Origin: Corella eumyota
Taxonomy: Eukaryota; Chordata; Ascidiacea; Phlebobranchia; Corellidae
Length of the DNA stretch: 64,000 bases
Direction of reading: 5' to 3'
NCBI GenBank assembly: GCA_963082875.1
Contig: OY720103.1
Coordinates: 8,990,001-9,054,000 of the forward strand
The notes below the pieces were generated by a model. The model made no database searches and was not told the DNA's origin. It saw only the letters and a program-made list of their open reading frames with translations. The position numbers were made by a program, and so were the translations under genes. Shown here piece after piece: positions 1-13,300 of this stretch (its first letter is position 1; each line of letters begins with the position of its first letter).

Positions 1-1506
1 CTAATGTTTAATGACTTTAGCTTAAAAGGGACGTGTTATATTACATTTGATATTGTGAAATGGTAAAAATGCGGTAATTCCTAACATTTTCAAACCTAGA
101 TTTAAAAAAATTTAGATAACGAACTTATATCAACGGAAGAATTATTTAACAAAAGTTAACAGGTTCGATAAAAATTTTTAAATTTTCCATCAAAGTCAAA
201 TTATTAAAATTAATTTTTCTTTAAATATTACGCATCACAAATAGTAAGGTATTTATTTATAAAATGTAACAGAAATTGTGCAATTTTCTGTGGTGTCCTT
301 CCCCCACTCAACAATTAAAGCTGATGTCTTATGACTTTAGCTTGAAGGGTACGTGTCATATTACATTTGATATTATAATACGGTAATAATATTTAAAGTT
401 TCCTTAAAAGTTAAATTTTTAAAATTATTTTCTTTAAAATTATTACACACCACAAATAGTAAAATATTTATTTATTAGATGTAAGAGCAAATGTGCAATT
501 ACCTGTGGGCTCGCCCCTCCCAACAATTCAAACTAATGTCTTATGATTTAAAAAAATTTATAATCGATCTGATATCAACGGAAGAACAATTTAACAAAAA
601 TTAACATGTTCAATAATAATTTTTAAAGTTCCATAAAAGCAAAATTTTTAAAATTATTTTCTTTAAAATTATTACGCACCACAAATAGTAAGATATTTAT
701 TTATAAGATGTAAGAGCAATTGTGCAATTTTTTGTGGTGTCCTCACCACACTCAACAATTAAAGCTGATATCTTATGACTTTAGCTTAAAGGGGACGTGT
801 CATATTACGTTTGATAATATGATACGGTAATAATATTTAAAGTTTCCTTAAAAGTTTAATTTGTAAAATTATTTTCTTTAAAATTATTAGGCACCACAAA
901 TAATAAGATATTTATTAATAAGATGTAAGAGAAAGTGTGCAATTATCTTTGGGCTCCCCCCACTCAACAATTTATGCTAATGTCTTATAACTTTAAGCTT
1001 AAAGGGGACGTGTCGTATTACATTTGATAATATGATAGGGTAATAATTTTTAAAATTTCCTCAAAAGATGAATTTTTAAAATTATTTTTATAAGAATATT
1101 ACGCACCACAAATAGTAAGATATTTATTTATAAGATGTAAGAGCAAGTGTGCAATTATCTGTGGGGTCCACCCACTCAACAATTTAAGCTAATGTTTTAT
1201 AACTTTAGCTTAAAGGGGTCGTGTCATATTACATTTGATAATATGATACGGTAATACTTTTTAAATTTTCTTAAAAGATGAATTTTAAAAATTAATTTTA
1301 TAAAAATATTACGCACCACAAATAGTAAAATATTTATTTATAAGATGTAAGAGCGAATGTGCAATTATCTGTGGGGCTCACCCCACTCAATAATTTGAGC
1401 TATTTTTTATAAATTTAGCTTGAAAGGGACGTGTCATATTACGTTTGATAATATGATACGGTAATAATATTTAAAGTTTAATTTGTAAAATTATTTTCTT
1501 TAAAAT
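1..1506 (+). repeat. Satellite A block, copy 1 of 3
   Basis: This block of mixed long and short monomers matches 2,960-4,465 (offset 2,959) and 19,708-21,213 (offset a further 16,748). The copies share private features, including the atttaatgact variant at their start and a monomer that lost its 5' portion, visible around 537-560. Similarity stops near 1,506, where the following monomers differ. Confidence 0.8.
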
Positions 1507-1760
1507 TAATACGCACCACAAATAGTAAAATATTTATTTATAAGATGTAAGAGCGAATGTGCAATTATCTGTGGGGCTCACCCCACTCAACAATTTGAGC
1601 TATTTTTTATAAATTTAGCTTGAAAGGGACGTGTCATATTACATTTGATAATATGATACGGTAATAATTTTTAAATTTTCTTAAAAGATTAATTTTAAAA
1701 ATAATTTTTATAAAAATATTACGCACCACAAATAGTAAGATATTTATTTATAAGATGTAA
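1340..1760 (+). repeat. Local 200-bp monomer duplication in satellite A
   Basis: Two successive short monomers near 1,354 and 1,554 share the same gcgaatgtgc start, the ctcaccccactcaa linker and the unusual aatttgagctattttttat variant. They look like a recent duplication of one monomer, and the corresponding second monomer is absent from the related block at 4,310-4,465. Confidence 0.6.
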
Positions 1761-4700
1761 GAGCAAATGTGCAATTATCTGTGGAGCTCACCCCACGCAA
1801 CAATTTGAGCTAATTTTTTATTTATTGAGCTTGATGGGGACGTGTCATATTACGTTTGATAATATGATACGGTAATAATATTTAAAGTTTAATTTGTAAA
1901 ATTATTTTCTTTAAAATTAATACGCACCACAAATAGTAAGATATTTATTTATAAGATGTAAGAGCAAATGTGCAATTATCTGTGGGGTCCGCCCTCAACA
2001 ATTTAAGCTGATGTCTTATGACTTTAGCTTAAAGGGGACGTGTCATATTATATTTAATATTATAATACGGTATTAATATTTAAAATTTCCTTAAATGTTA
2101 AATTTTTAAAATTATTTTCTTTAAAATTATTACACACAACAAATAGTAAAATATTTATTTATAAGATGTAAAAGCAAATGTGCAATTATTTATAGGGTAC
2201 CCCTCTCAACAACTTAAACTAATGTTTAATGACTTTAGCTTAAAAGGGACGTGTTATATTACATTTGATATTGTGAAATGGTAAAAATGCGGTAATTCCT
2301 AACATTTTCAAACCTAGATTTAAAAAAATTTAGATAACGAACTTATATCAACGGAAGAATAATTTAACAAAAGTTAACAGGTTCGATAAAAATTTTTAAA
2401 TTTTCCATCAAAGTCAAATTATTAAAATTAATTTTTCTTTAAATATTACGCACCACAAATAGTAAGGTATTTATTTATAAAATGTAACAGAAATTGTGCA
2501 ATTTTCTGTGGTGTCCTTCCCCCACTCAACAATTAAAGCTGATGTCTTATGACTTTAGCTTGAAGGGTACGTGTCATATTACATTTGATAATATAATACG
2601 GTAATAATATTTAAAGTTTCCTTAAAAGTTAAATTTTTAAAATTATTTTCTTTAAAATTATTACACACCACAAATAGTAAAATATTTATTTATTAGATGT
2701 AAGAGCAAATGTGCAATTATCTGTGGGGTCTGCCCTCAACAATTTAAGCTGATGTCTTATGACTTTAGCTTAAAGGGGACGTGTCATATTATATTTGATA
2801 ATATAATACAGTATTAATATTTAAAAATTCCTTAAAAGTTAAATTTTTAAAATTATTTTATTTAAAATTATTACACACAACAAATAGTAAAATATTTATT
2901 TATAAGATGTAAAAGCAAATGTGCAATTATTTATAGGGTACCCCTCTCAACAACTTCAACTAATGTTTAATGACTTTAGCTTAAAAGGGACGTGTTATAT
3001 TACATTTGATATTGTGAAATGGTAAAAATGCGGTAATTCCTAACATTTTCAAACCTAGATTTAAAAAAATTTAGATAACGAACTTATATCAACGGAAGAA
3101 TTATTTAACAAAAGTTAACAGGTTCGATAAAAATTTTTAAATTTTCCATCAAAGTCAAATTATTAAAATTAATTTTTCTTTAAATATTACGCATCACAAA
3201 TAGTAAGGTATTTATTTATAAAATGTAACAGAAATTGTGCAATTTTCTGTGGTGTCCTTCCCCCACTCAACAATTAAAGCTGATGTCTTATGACTTTAGC
3301 TTGAAGGGTACGTGTCATATTACATTTGATATTATAATACGGTAATAATATTTAAAGTTTCCTTAAAAGTTAAATTTTTAAAATTATTTTCTTTAAAATT
3401 ATTACACACCACAAATAGTAAAATATTTATTTATTAGATGTAAGAGCAAATGTGCAATTACCTGTGGGCTCCCCCCTCCCAACAATTCAAACTAATGTCT
3501 TATGATTTAAAAAAATTTATAATCGATCTGATATCAACGGAAGAACAATTTAACAAAAATTAACATGTTCAATAATAATTTTTAAAGTTCCATAAAAGCA
3601 AAATTTTTAAAATTATTTTCTTTAAAATTATTACGCACCACAAATAGTAAGATATTTATTTATAAGATGTAAGAGCAATTGTGCAATTTTTTGTGGTGTC
3701 CTCACCACACTCAACAATTAAAGCTGATATCTTATGACTTTAGCTTAAAGGGGACGTGTCATATTACGTTTGATAATATGATACGGTAATAATATTTAAA
3801 GTTTCCTTAAAAGTTTAATTTGTAAAATTATTTTCTTTAAAATTATTAGGCACCACAAATAATAAGATATTTATTAATAAGATGTAAGAGAAAGTGTGCA
3901 ATTATCTTTGGGCTCCCCCCACTAAACAATTTATGCTATTGTCTTATAACTTTAAGCTTAAAGGGGACGTGTCGTATTACATTTGATAATATGATAGGGT
4001 AATAATTTTTAAAATTTCCTCAAAAGATGAATTTTTAAAATTATTTTTATAAGAATATTACGCACCACAAATAGTAAGATATTTATTTATAAGATGTAAG
4101 AGCAAGTGTGCAATTATCTGTGGGGTCCACCCACTCAACAATTTAAGCTAATGTTTTATAACTTTAGCTTAAAGGGGTCGTGTCATATTACATTTGATAA
4201 TATGATACGGTAATAATTTTTAAATTTTCTTAAAAGATGAATTTTAAAAATTAATTTTATAAAAATATTACGCACCACAAATAGTAAAATATTTATTTAT
4301 AAGATGTAAGAGCGAATGTGCAATTATCTGTGGGGCTCACCCCACTCAACAATTTGAGCTATTTTTTATAAATTTAGCTTGAAAGGGACGTGTCATATTA
4401 CGTTTGATAATATGATACGGTAATAATATTTAAAGTTTAATTTGTAAAATTATTTTCTTTAAAATTATTACGCACCACAAATAGTAAGGTATTTATTTAT
4501 AAGATGTAAGAGCAAATGTGCAATTATCTGTGGGGTCCGCCCTCAACAATTTAAGCTGATGTCTTATGACTTTAGCTTAAAGGTGACGTGTCATATTACA
4601 TTTGATAATATAATACGGTAATAATATTTAAAGTTTCCTTAAAAGTTAAATTTTTAAAATTATTTTCTTTAAAATTATTACACACCACAAATAGTAAAAT

Positions 4701-5095
4701 ATTTATTTATAAGATGTAAGAGCAAATGTGCAATTATTAATAGGGTACCTCCCTCAACAACTTAATCTAATGTTTTATGACTTTAGCTTAAAAGAGACGT
4801 GTTATATTACAGTTGAAATTGTAAAATGGTAAAAATGCGGTAATTCCTAACATTTTCAAACCTAGATTTAAAAAAATTTAGATAACGAACTTATATCAAC
4901 GGAAGAATAATTTAACAAAAGTTAACAGGTTCGATAAAAATTTTTAAATTTTCCATAAAAGTAAAATTATTAAAATTAATTTTTTTGAAATATTACGCAC
5001 CACAAAAAGTAAGGTATTTATTTATATGATGTAAGAGCAAATGTGCAATTATCTGTGATATCCGCCCTCAACAATGTAAGCTGATGTCTTATGAC
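1625..5095 (+). repeat. 3.47-kb satellite A segment, upstream copy
   Basis: This segment is repeated at about 18,373-21,843 at a constant offset of 16,748 bp. Both copies carry the rare cacgcaacaatttgagc linker (1,794 and 18,542), the atttaatgact variant and the caacaatgtaagctg variant near 5,070. Beyond about 5,095 the two copies continue with different monomers, so this is a block duplication and not simply array periodicity. Confidence 0.8.
2960..4465 (+). repeat. Satellite A block, copy 2 of 3
   Basis: This is the middle member of the triplicated block that begins with the atttaatgact variant. It lies inside the 3.47-kb duplicated segment, so its copy at 19,708-21,213 arose with that segment, whereas the copy at 1-1,506 reflects a separate, local duplication. 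Confidence 0.78.
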
Positions 5096-5299
5096 TTTAG
5101 CTTAAAGGGGACGTGTCATATTACATTTGATAATATAATACGGTAATAATATTTAAAGTTTTCTTAAAAGTTAAATTTTTAAAATTATTTTCTTTAAAAT
5201 TATTACACACAACAAATAGTAAAATATTTATTTATAAGATGTAAGAGCAAATGTGCAATTATTTATAGGGTACCCCCATCAACAACTTAAACTACTGTC

Positions 5300-8200
5300 T
5301 TATGACTTTAGCTTAAAAGGGACGTGTTATATTACATTTGATATTGTGAAATGGTAAAAATGCGGTAATTCCTAACATTTTCAAACCTAGATTTAAAAAA
5401 ATTTAGATAACAAACTTATATCAACGGAAGAATAATATAACAAAAGTTAACAGGTTCGATAAAAATTTTTAAATTTTCCATCAAAGTAAAATTATTAAAA
5501 TTATTTTTTTTTAAAATATTACGCACCACAAATAGTAAGGTATTTAATTATAAGATGTAAGAGCAAATGTGATATTATCTATGGGGTCCGCCCTCAACAA
5601 TTTAAGCTAGTGTCTTATGACTTTAGCTTGAAGGGTACGTCTCATATTACATTTGATAATATAATACGGTAATAATATTTAAAGTTTCCTTAAAAGTTAA
5701 ATTTTTAAAATTATTTTCTTTAAAATTATTACACACCACAAATAGTAAAATATTTATTTATAAGATGTAAGAGCAAATGTGCAATTATTTATAGGGTACC
5801 CCCATCAACAACTTAAACTAATGTTTTATGACTTTAGCTTAAAAGGGCGTGTTATATTACATTTGATATTGTGAAATGGTAAAAATGCGGTAATTCCTAA
5901 CATTTTCAAACCTAGATTTAAAAAAATTTAGATAACAAACTTATATCAACGGAAGAATAATATAACAAAAGTTAACAGGTTCGATAAAAATTTTTAAATT
6001 TTTCATCAAAGTAAAATTATTAAAATTAATTTTTTTTTAAAGATTACGCACCACAAATAGTAAGGTATTTATTTATAAGATGTAAGAGCAAATGTGAAAT
6101 TATCTATGGGGTCCGCCCTCAACAATTTAAGCCAGTGTCTTATGACTTTAGCTTGAAGGGTACGTGTCATATTACATTTGATAATATAATACGGTAATAA
6201 TATTTAAAATTTCCTTAAAAGTTAATTTTTTAAAATTATTTTCTTTAAAATTATTACACACCACAAATAGTAAAATATTTATTAATTAGATGTAAGAGCA
6301 AATGTGCAATTATCTGTTGGCTTCCTCCCAACAATTTAAACTAATGTCTTATGACTTTAGCTTAAAAGGGACGTGTTATATTACATTTGATATTGTGAAA
6401 TGGTAAAAATGCGGTAATTCCTAACATTTTCAAACCTAGATTTAAAAAAATTTAGATAACAAACTTATATCAACGGAAGAATAATATAACAAAAGTTAAC
6501 AGGTTCGATAAAAATTTTTAAATTTTTCATCAAAGTAAAATTATTAAAATTAATTTTTTTTTAAATATTACGCACTACAAATAGTAAGGTATTTATTTAT
6601 AAGATGTAAGAGCAAATGTGAAATTATCTATGGGGTCCGCCCTCAACAATTTAAGCTAGTGTCTTATGACTTTAGCTTGAAGGGTACGTGTCATATTACA
6701 TTTGATAATATAATACGGTAATAATATTTAAAGTTTCCTTAAAAGTTAAATTTTTAAAATTATTTTCTTTAAAATTATTACACACCACAAATAGTAAAAT
6801 ATTTATTTATAAGATGTAAGAGCAAATGTGCAATTATTTATAGGGTACCCCCATCAACAACTTAAACTAATGTTTTATGACTTTAGCTTAAAAGGGACGT
6901 GTTATATTACATTTGATATTGTGAAATGGTAAAAATGCGGTAATTCCTAACATTTTCAAACCTAGATTTAAAAAAATTTAGATAACAAACTTATATCAAC
7001 GGAAGAATAATATAACAAAAGTTAACAGGTTCGATAAAAATTTTTAAATTTTCCATCAAAGTAAAATTATTAAAATTAATTTTTTTTTAAATATTACGCA
7101 CCACAAATAGTAAGGTATTTATTTATAAGATGTAAGAGCAAATGTGAAATTATCTATGGGGTCCGCCCTCAACAATTTAAGCTAGTGTCTTATGACTTTA
7201 GCTTGAAGGGTACGTGTCATATTACATTTGATAATATAATACAGTAATAATATTTAAAGTTTCCTTAAAAGTTAAATTTTTAAAATTATTTTCTTTAAAA
7301 TTATTACACACCACAAATAGTAAAATATTTATTTATAAGATGTAATAGCAAATGTGCAATTATTTAAAGGGTACCCCCATCAACAACTTAAACTAATGTT
7401 TTATGACTTTAGCTTAAAAGGGACGTGTTATATTACATTTGATATTGTGAAATGGTAAAAATGCGGTAATTCCTAACATTTTCAAACCTAGATTTAAAAA
7501 AATTTAGATAACAAACTTATATCAACGGAAGAATAATATAACAAAAGTTAACAGGTTCGATAAAAATTTTTAAATTTTCCATCAAAGTAAAATTATTAAA
7601 ATTAATTTTTTTTTAAAGATTACGCACCACAAATAGTAAGGTATTTATTTATAAGATGTAAGAGCAAATGTGAAATTATCTATGGGGTCCGCCATCAACA
7701 ATTTAAGCCAGTGTCTTATGACTTTAGCTTGAAGGTTACGTGTCATATTACATTTGATAATATAATACGGTAATAATATTTAAAATTTCCTTAAAAGTTA
7801 AATTTTTAAAATTATTTTCTTTAAAATTATTACACACCACAAATAGTAAAATATTTATTAATTAGATGTAAGAGCAAATGTGCAATTATCTGTTGGCTTC
7901 CTCCCAACAATTTAAACTAATGTCTTATGACTTTAGCTTAAAAGGGACGTGTTATATTACATTTGATATTGTGAAATGGTAAAAATGCGGTAATTCCTAA
8001 CATTTTCAAACCTAGATTTAAAAAAATTTAGATAACAAACTTATATCAACGGAAGAATAATATAACAAAAGTTAACAGGTTCGATAAAAATTTTTAAATT
8101 TTCCATCAAAGTAAAATTATTAAAATTAATTTTTTTTTAAATATTACGCACCACAAATAGTAAGGTATTTATTTATAAGATGTAAGAGTAAATGTGAAAT

Positions 8201-11200
8201 TATCTATGGGGTCCGCCCTCAACAATTTAAGCTAGTGTCTTATGACTTTAGCTTGAAGGGTACGTGTCATATTACATTTGATAATATAATACGGTAATAA
8301 TATTTAAAGTTTCCTTAAAAGTTAAATTTTTAAAATTATTTTCTTTAAAATTATTACACACCACAAATAGTAAAATATTTATTTATAAGATGTAAGAGCA
8401 AATGTGCAATTATTTATAGGGTACCCCCATCAACAACTGAAACTAATGTTTTATGACTTTAGCTTAAAAGGGACGTGTTATATTACATTTGATATTGTGA
8501 AATGGTAAAAATGCGGTAATTCCTAACATTTTCAAACCTAGATTTAAAAAAATTTAGATAACAAACTTATATCAACGGAAGAATAATATAACAAAAGTTA
8601 ACAGGTTCGATAAAAATTTTTAAATTTTCCATCAAAGTAAAATTATTAAAATTAATTTTTTTTTAAATATTACGCACCACAAATAGTAAGGTATTTATTT
8701 ATAAGATGTAAGAGCAAATGTGAAATTATCTATGGGGTCCGCCCTCAACAATTTAAGCTAGTGTCTTATGACTTTAGCTTGAAGGGTACGTGTCATATTA
8801 CATTTGATAATATAATACGGTAATAATATTTAAAGTTTCCTTAAAAGTTAAATTTTTAAAATTATTTTCTTTAAAATTATTACACACCACAAATAGTAAA
8901 ATATTTATTTATTAGATGTAAGAGCAAATGTGCAATTATCTGTTGGCTTCCTCCCAACAATTTAAACTAATGTCTTATGACTTTAGCTTAAAAGGGACGT
9001 GTTATATTACATTTGATATTGTGAAATGGTAAAAATGCGGTAATTCCTAACATTTTCAAACCTAGATTTAAAAAAATTTAGATAACAAACTTATATCAAC
9101 GGAAGAATAATATAACAAAAGTTAACAGGTTCGATAAAAATTTTTAAATTTTTCATCAAAGTAAAATTATTAAAATTAATTTTTTTTTAAAGATTACGCA
9201 CCACAAATAGTAAGGTATTTATTTATAAGATGTAAGAGCAAATGTGAAATTATCTATGGGGTCCGCCCTCAACAATTTAAGCCAGTGTCTTATGACTTTA
9301 GCTTGAAGGGTACGTGTCATATTACATTTGATAATATAATACGGTAATAATATTTAAAATTTCCTTAAAAGTTAAATTTTTAAAATTATTTTCTTTAAAA
9401 TTATTACACACCACAAATAGTAAAATATTTATTAATTAGATGTAAGAGCAAATGTGCAATTATCTGTTGGCTTCCTCCCAACAATTTAAACTAATGTCTT
9501 ATGACTTTAGCTTAAAAGGGACGTGTTATATTACATTTGATATTGTGAAATGGTAAAAATGCGGTAATTCCTAACATTTTCAAACCTAGATTTAAAAAAA
9601 TTTAGATAACAAACTTATATCAACGGAAGAATAATATAACAAAAGTTAACAGGTTCGATAAAAATTTTTAAATTTTTCATCAAAGTAAAATTATTAAAAT
9701 TAATTTTTTTTTAAATATTACGCACTACAAATAGTAAGGTATTTATTTATAAGATGTAAGAGCAAATGTGAAATTATCTATGGGGTCCGCCCTCAACAAT
9801 TTAAGCTAGTGTCTTATGACTTTAGCTTGAAGGGTACGTGTCATATTACATTTGATAATATAATACGGTAATAATATTTAAAGTTTCCTTAAAAGTTAAA
9901 TTTTTAAAATTATTTTCTTTAAAATTATTACACACCACAAATAGTAAAATATTTATTTATAAGATGTAAGAGCAAATGTGCAATTATTTATAGGGTACCC
10001 CCATCAACAACTTAAACTAATGTTTTATGACTTTAGCTTAAAAGGGACGTGTTATATTACATTTGATATTGTGAAATGGTAAAAATGCGGTAATTCCTAA
10101 CATTTTCAAACCTAGATTTAAAAAAATTTAGATAACAAACTTATATCAACGGAAGAATAATATAACAAAAGTTAACAGGTTCGATAAAAATTTTTAAATT
10201 TTCCATCAAAGTAAAATTATTAAAATTAATTTTTTTTTAAATATTACGCACCACAAATAGTAAGGTATTTATTTATAAGATGTAAGAGCAAATGTGAAAT
10301 TATCTATGGGGTCCGCCCTCAACAATTTAAGCTAGTGTCTTATGACTTTAGCTTGAAGGGTACGTGTCATATTACATTTGATAATATAATACAGTAATAA
10401 TATTTAAAGTTTCCTTAAAAGTTAAATTTTTAAAATTATTTTCTTTAAAATTATTACACACCACAAATAGTAAAATATTTATTTATAAGATGTAATAGCA
10501 AATGTGCAATTATTTAAAGGGTACCCCCATCAACAACTTAAACTAATGTTTTATGACTTTAGCTTAAAAGGGACGTGTTATATTACATTTGATATTGTGA
10601 AATGGTAAAAATGCGGTAATTCCTAACATTTTCAAACCTAGATTTAAAAAAATTTAGATAACAAACTTATATCAACGGAAGAATAATATAACAAAAGTTA
10701 ACAGGTTCGATAAAAATTTTTAAATTTTCCATCAAAGTAAAATTATTAAAATTAATTTTTTTTTAAAGATTACGCACCACAAATAGTAAGGTATTTATTT
10801 ATAAGATGTAAGAGCAAATGTGAAATTATCTATGGGGTCCGCCCTCAACAATTTAAGCCAGTGTCTTATGACTTTAGCTTGAAGGTTACGTGTCATATTA
10901 CATTTGATAATATAATACGGTAATAATATTTAAAATTTCCTTAAAAGTTAAATTTTTAAAATTATTTTCTTTAAAATTATTACACACCACAAATAGTAAA
11001 ATATTTATTAATTAGATGTAAGAGCAAATGTGCAATTATCTGTTGGCTTCCTCCCAACAATTTAAACTAATGTCTTATGACTTTAGCTTAAAAGGGACGT
11101 GTTATATTACATTTGATATTGTGAAATGGTTAAAATGCGGTAATTCCTAACATTTTCAAACCTAGATTTAAAAAAATTTAGATAACAAACTTATATCAAC

Positions 11201-13300
11201 GGAAGAATAATATAACAAAAGTTAACAGGTTCGATAAAAATTTTTAAATTTTCCATCAAAGTAAAATTATTAAAATTAATTTTTTTTTAAATATTACGCA
11301 CCACAAATAGTAAGGTATTTATTTATAAGATGTAAGAGTAAATGTGAAATTATCTATGGGGTCCGCCCTCAACAATTTAAGCTAGTGTCTTATGACTTTA
11401 GCTTGAAGGGTACGTGTCATATTACATTTGATAATATAATACGGTAATAATATTTAAAGTTTCCTTAAAAGTTAAATTTTTAAAATTATTTTCTTTAAAA
11501 TTATTACACACCACAAATAGTAAAATATTTATTTATAAGATGTAAGAGCAAATGTGCAATTATTTATAGGGTACCCCCATCAACAACTGAAACTAATGTT
11601 TTATGACTTTAGCTTAAAAGGGACGTGTTATATTACATTTGATATTGTGAAATGGTAAAAATGCGGTAATTCCTAACATTTTCAAACCTAGATTTAAAAA
11701 AATTTAGATAACAAACTTATATCAACGGAAGAATAATATAACAAAAGTTAACAGGTTCGATAAAAATTTTTAAATTTTCCATCAAAGTAAAATTATTAAA
11801 ATTAATTTTTTTTTAAATATTACGCACCACAAATAGTAAGGTATTTATTTATAAGATGTAAGAGCAAATGTGAAATTATCTATGGGGTCCGCCCTCAACA
11901 ATTTAAGCTAGTGTCTTATGACTTTAGCTTGAAGGGTACGTGTCATATTACATTTGATAATATAATACGGTAATAATATTTAAAGTTTCCTTAAAAGTTA
12001 AATTTTTAAAATTATTTTCTTTAAAATTATTACACACCACAAATAGTAAAATATTTATTTATTAGATGTAAGAGCAAATGTGCAATTATCTGTTGGCTTC
12101 CTCCCAACAATTTAAACTAATGTCTTATGACTTTAGCTTAAAAGGGACGTGTTATATTACATTTGATATTGTGAAATGGTAAAAATGCGGTAATTCCTAA
12201 CATTTTCAAACCTAGATTTAAAAAAATTTAGATAACAAACTTATATCAACGGAAGAATAATATAACAAAAGTTAACAGGTTCGATAAAAATTTTTAAATT
12301 TTCCATCAAAGTAAAATTATTAAAATTAATTTTTTTTTAAATATTACGCACCACAAATAGTAAGGTATTTATTTATAAGATGTAAGAGCAAATGTGAAAT
12401 TATCTATGGGGTCCGCCCTCAACAATTTAAGCTAGTGTCTTATGACTTTAGCTTGAAGGGTACGTGTCATATTACATTTGATAATATAATACGGTAATAA
12501 TATTTAAAGTTTCCTTAAAAGTTAAATTTTTAAAATTATTTTCTTTAAAATTATTACACACCACAAATAGTAAAATATTTATTTATAAGATGTAAGAGCA
12601 AATGTGCAATTATTTATAGGGTACCCCCATCAACAACTGAAACTAATGTTTTTTGACTTTAGCTTAAAAGGGACGTGTTATATTACATTTGATATTGTGA
12701 AATGGTAAAAATGCGGTAATTCCTAACATTTTCAAACCTAGATTTAAAAAAATTTAGATAACAAATTTATATCAACGGAAGAATAATATAACAAAAGTTA
12801 ACAGGTTCGATAAAAATTTTTAAATTTTCCATCAAAGTAAAATTATTAAAATTATTTTTTTTTTAAATATTACGCACCACAAATAGTAAGGTATTTATTT
12901 ATAAGATGTAAGAGCAAATGTGAAATTATCTATGGGGTCCGCCCTCAACAATTTAAGCTAGTGTCTTATGACTTAAGCTTGAAGGGTACGTGTCATATTA
13001 CATTTGATAATATAATACGGTAATAATATTTAAAGTTTCCTTAAAAGTTAAATTTTTAAAATTATTTTCTTTAAAATTATTACACACCACAAATAGTAAA
13101 ATATTTATTTATTAGATGTAAGAGCAAATGTGCAATTATCTGTTGGCTTCCTCCCAACAATTTAAACTAATGTCTTATGACTTTAGCTTAAAAGGGACGT
13201 GTTATATTACATTTGATATTGTGAAATGGTAAAAATGCGGTAATTCCTAACATTTTCAAACCTAGATTTAAAAAAATTTAGATAACAAACTTATATCAAC
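5300..13300 (+). repeat. Satellite A 525-bp dimer array, left
   Basis: Long and short monomers alternate strictly here. The landmark ggtaaaaatgcgg falls at 5,353, 5,878, 6,402, 6,928, 7,454, 7,978, 8,504, 9,028, 9,552, 10,078, 10,604, 11,128 (one-base variant), 11,654, 12,178, 12,704 and 13,228, so every step is 524-526 bp. The 2-bp difference comes from the linker, which is either a tagggtaccccc type or a ttggcttcctcc type. Confidence 0.93.
5850..12130 (+). repeat. 3,150-bp higher-order repeat, two copies
   Basis: Six dimers (12 monomers) form a unit of 3,150 bp present as about 5,850-8,980 and 8,981-12,130. Diagnostic variants recur at exactly this spacing: cgcactac at 6,571 and 9,723, ttaaagattacgc in the dimers beginning 5,878, 7,454, 9,028 and 10,604, and a tttaaagggtac linker near 7,363 and 10,513. 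I counted only a handful of differences, for example near 5,848, 6,229 and 7,692, which suggests well above 99% identity and a recent origin. Confidence 0.85.
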
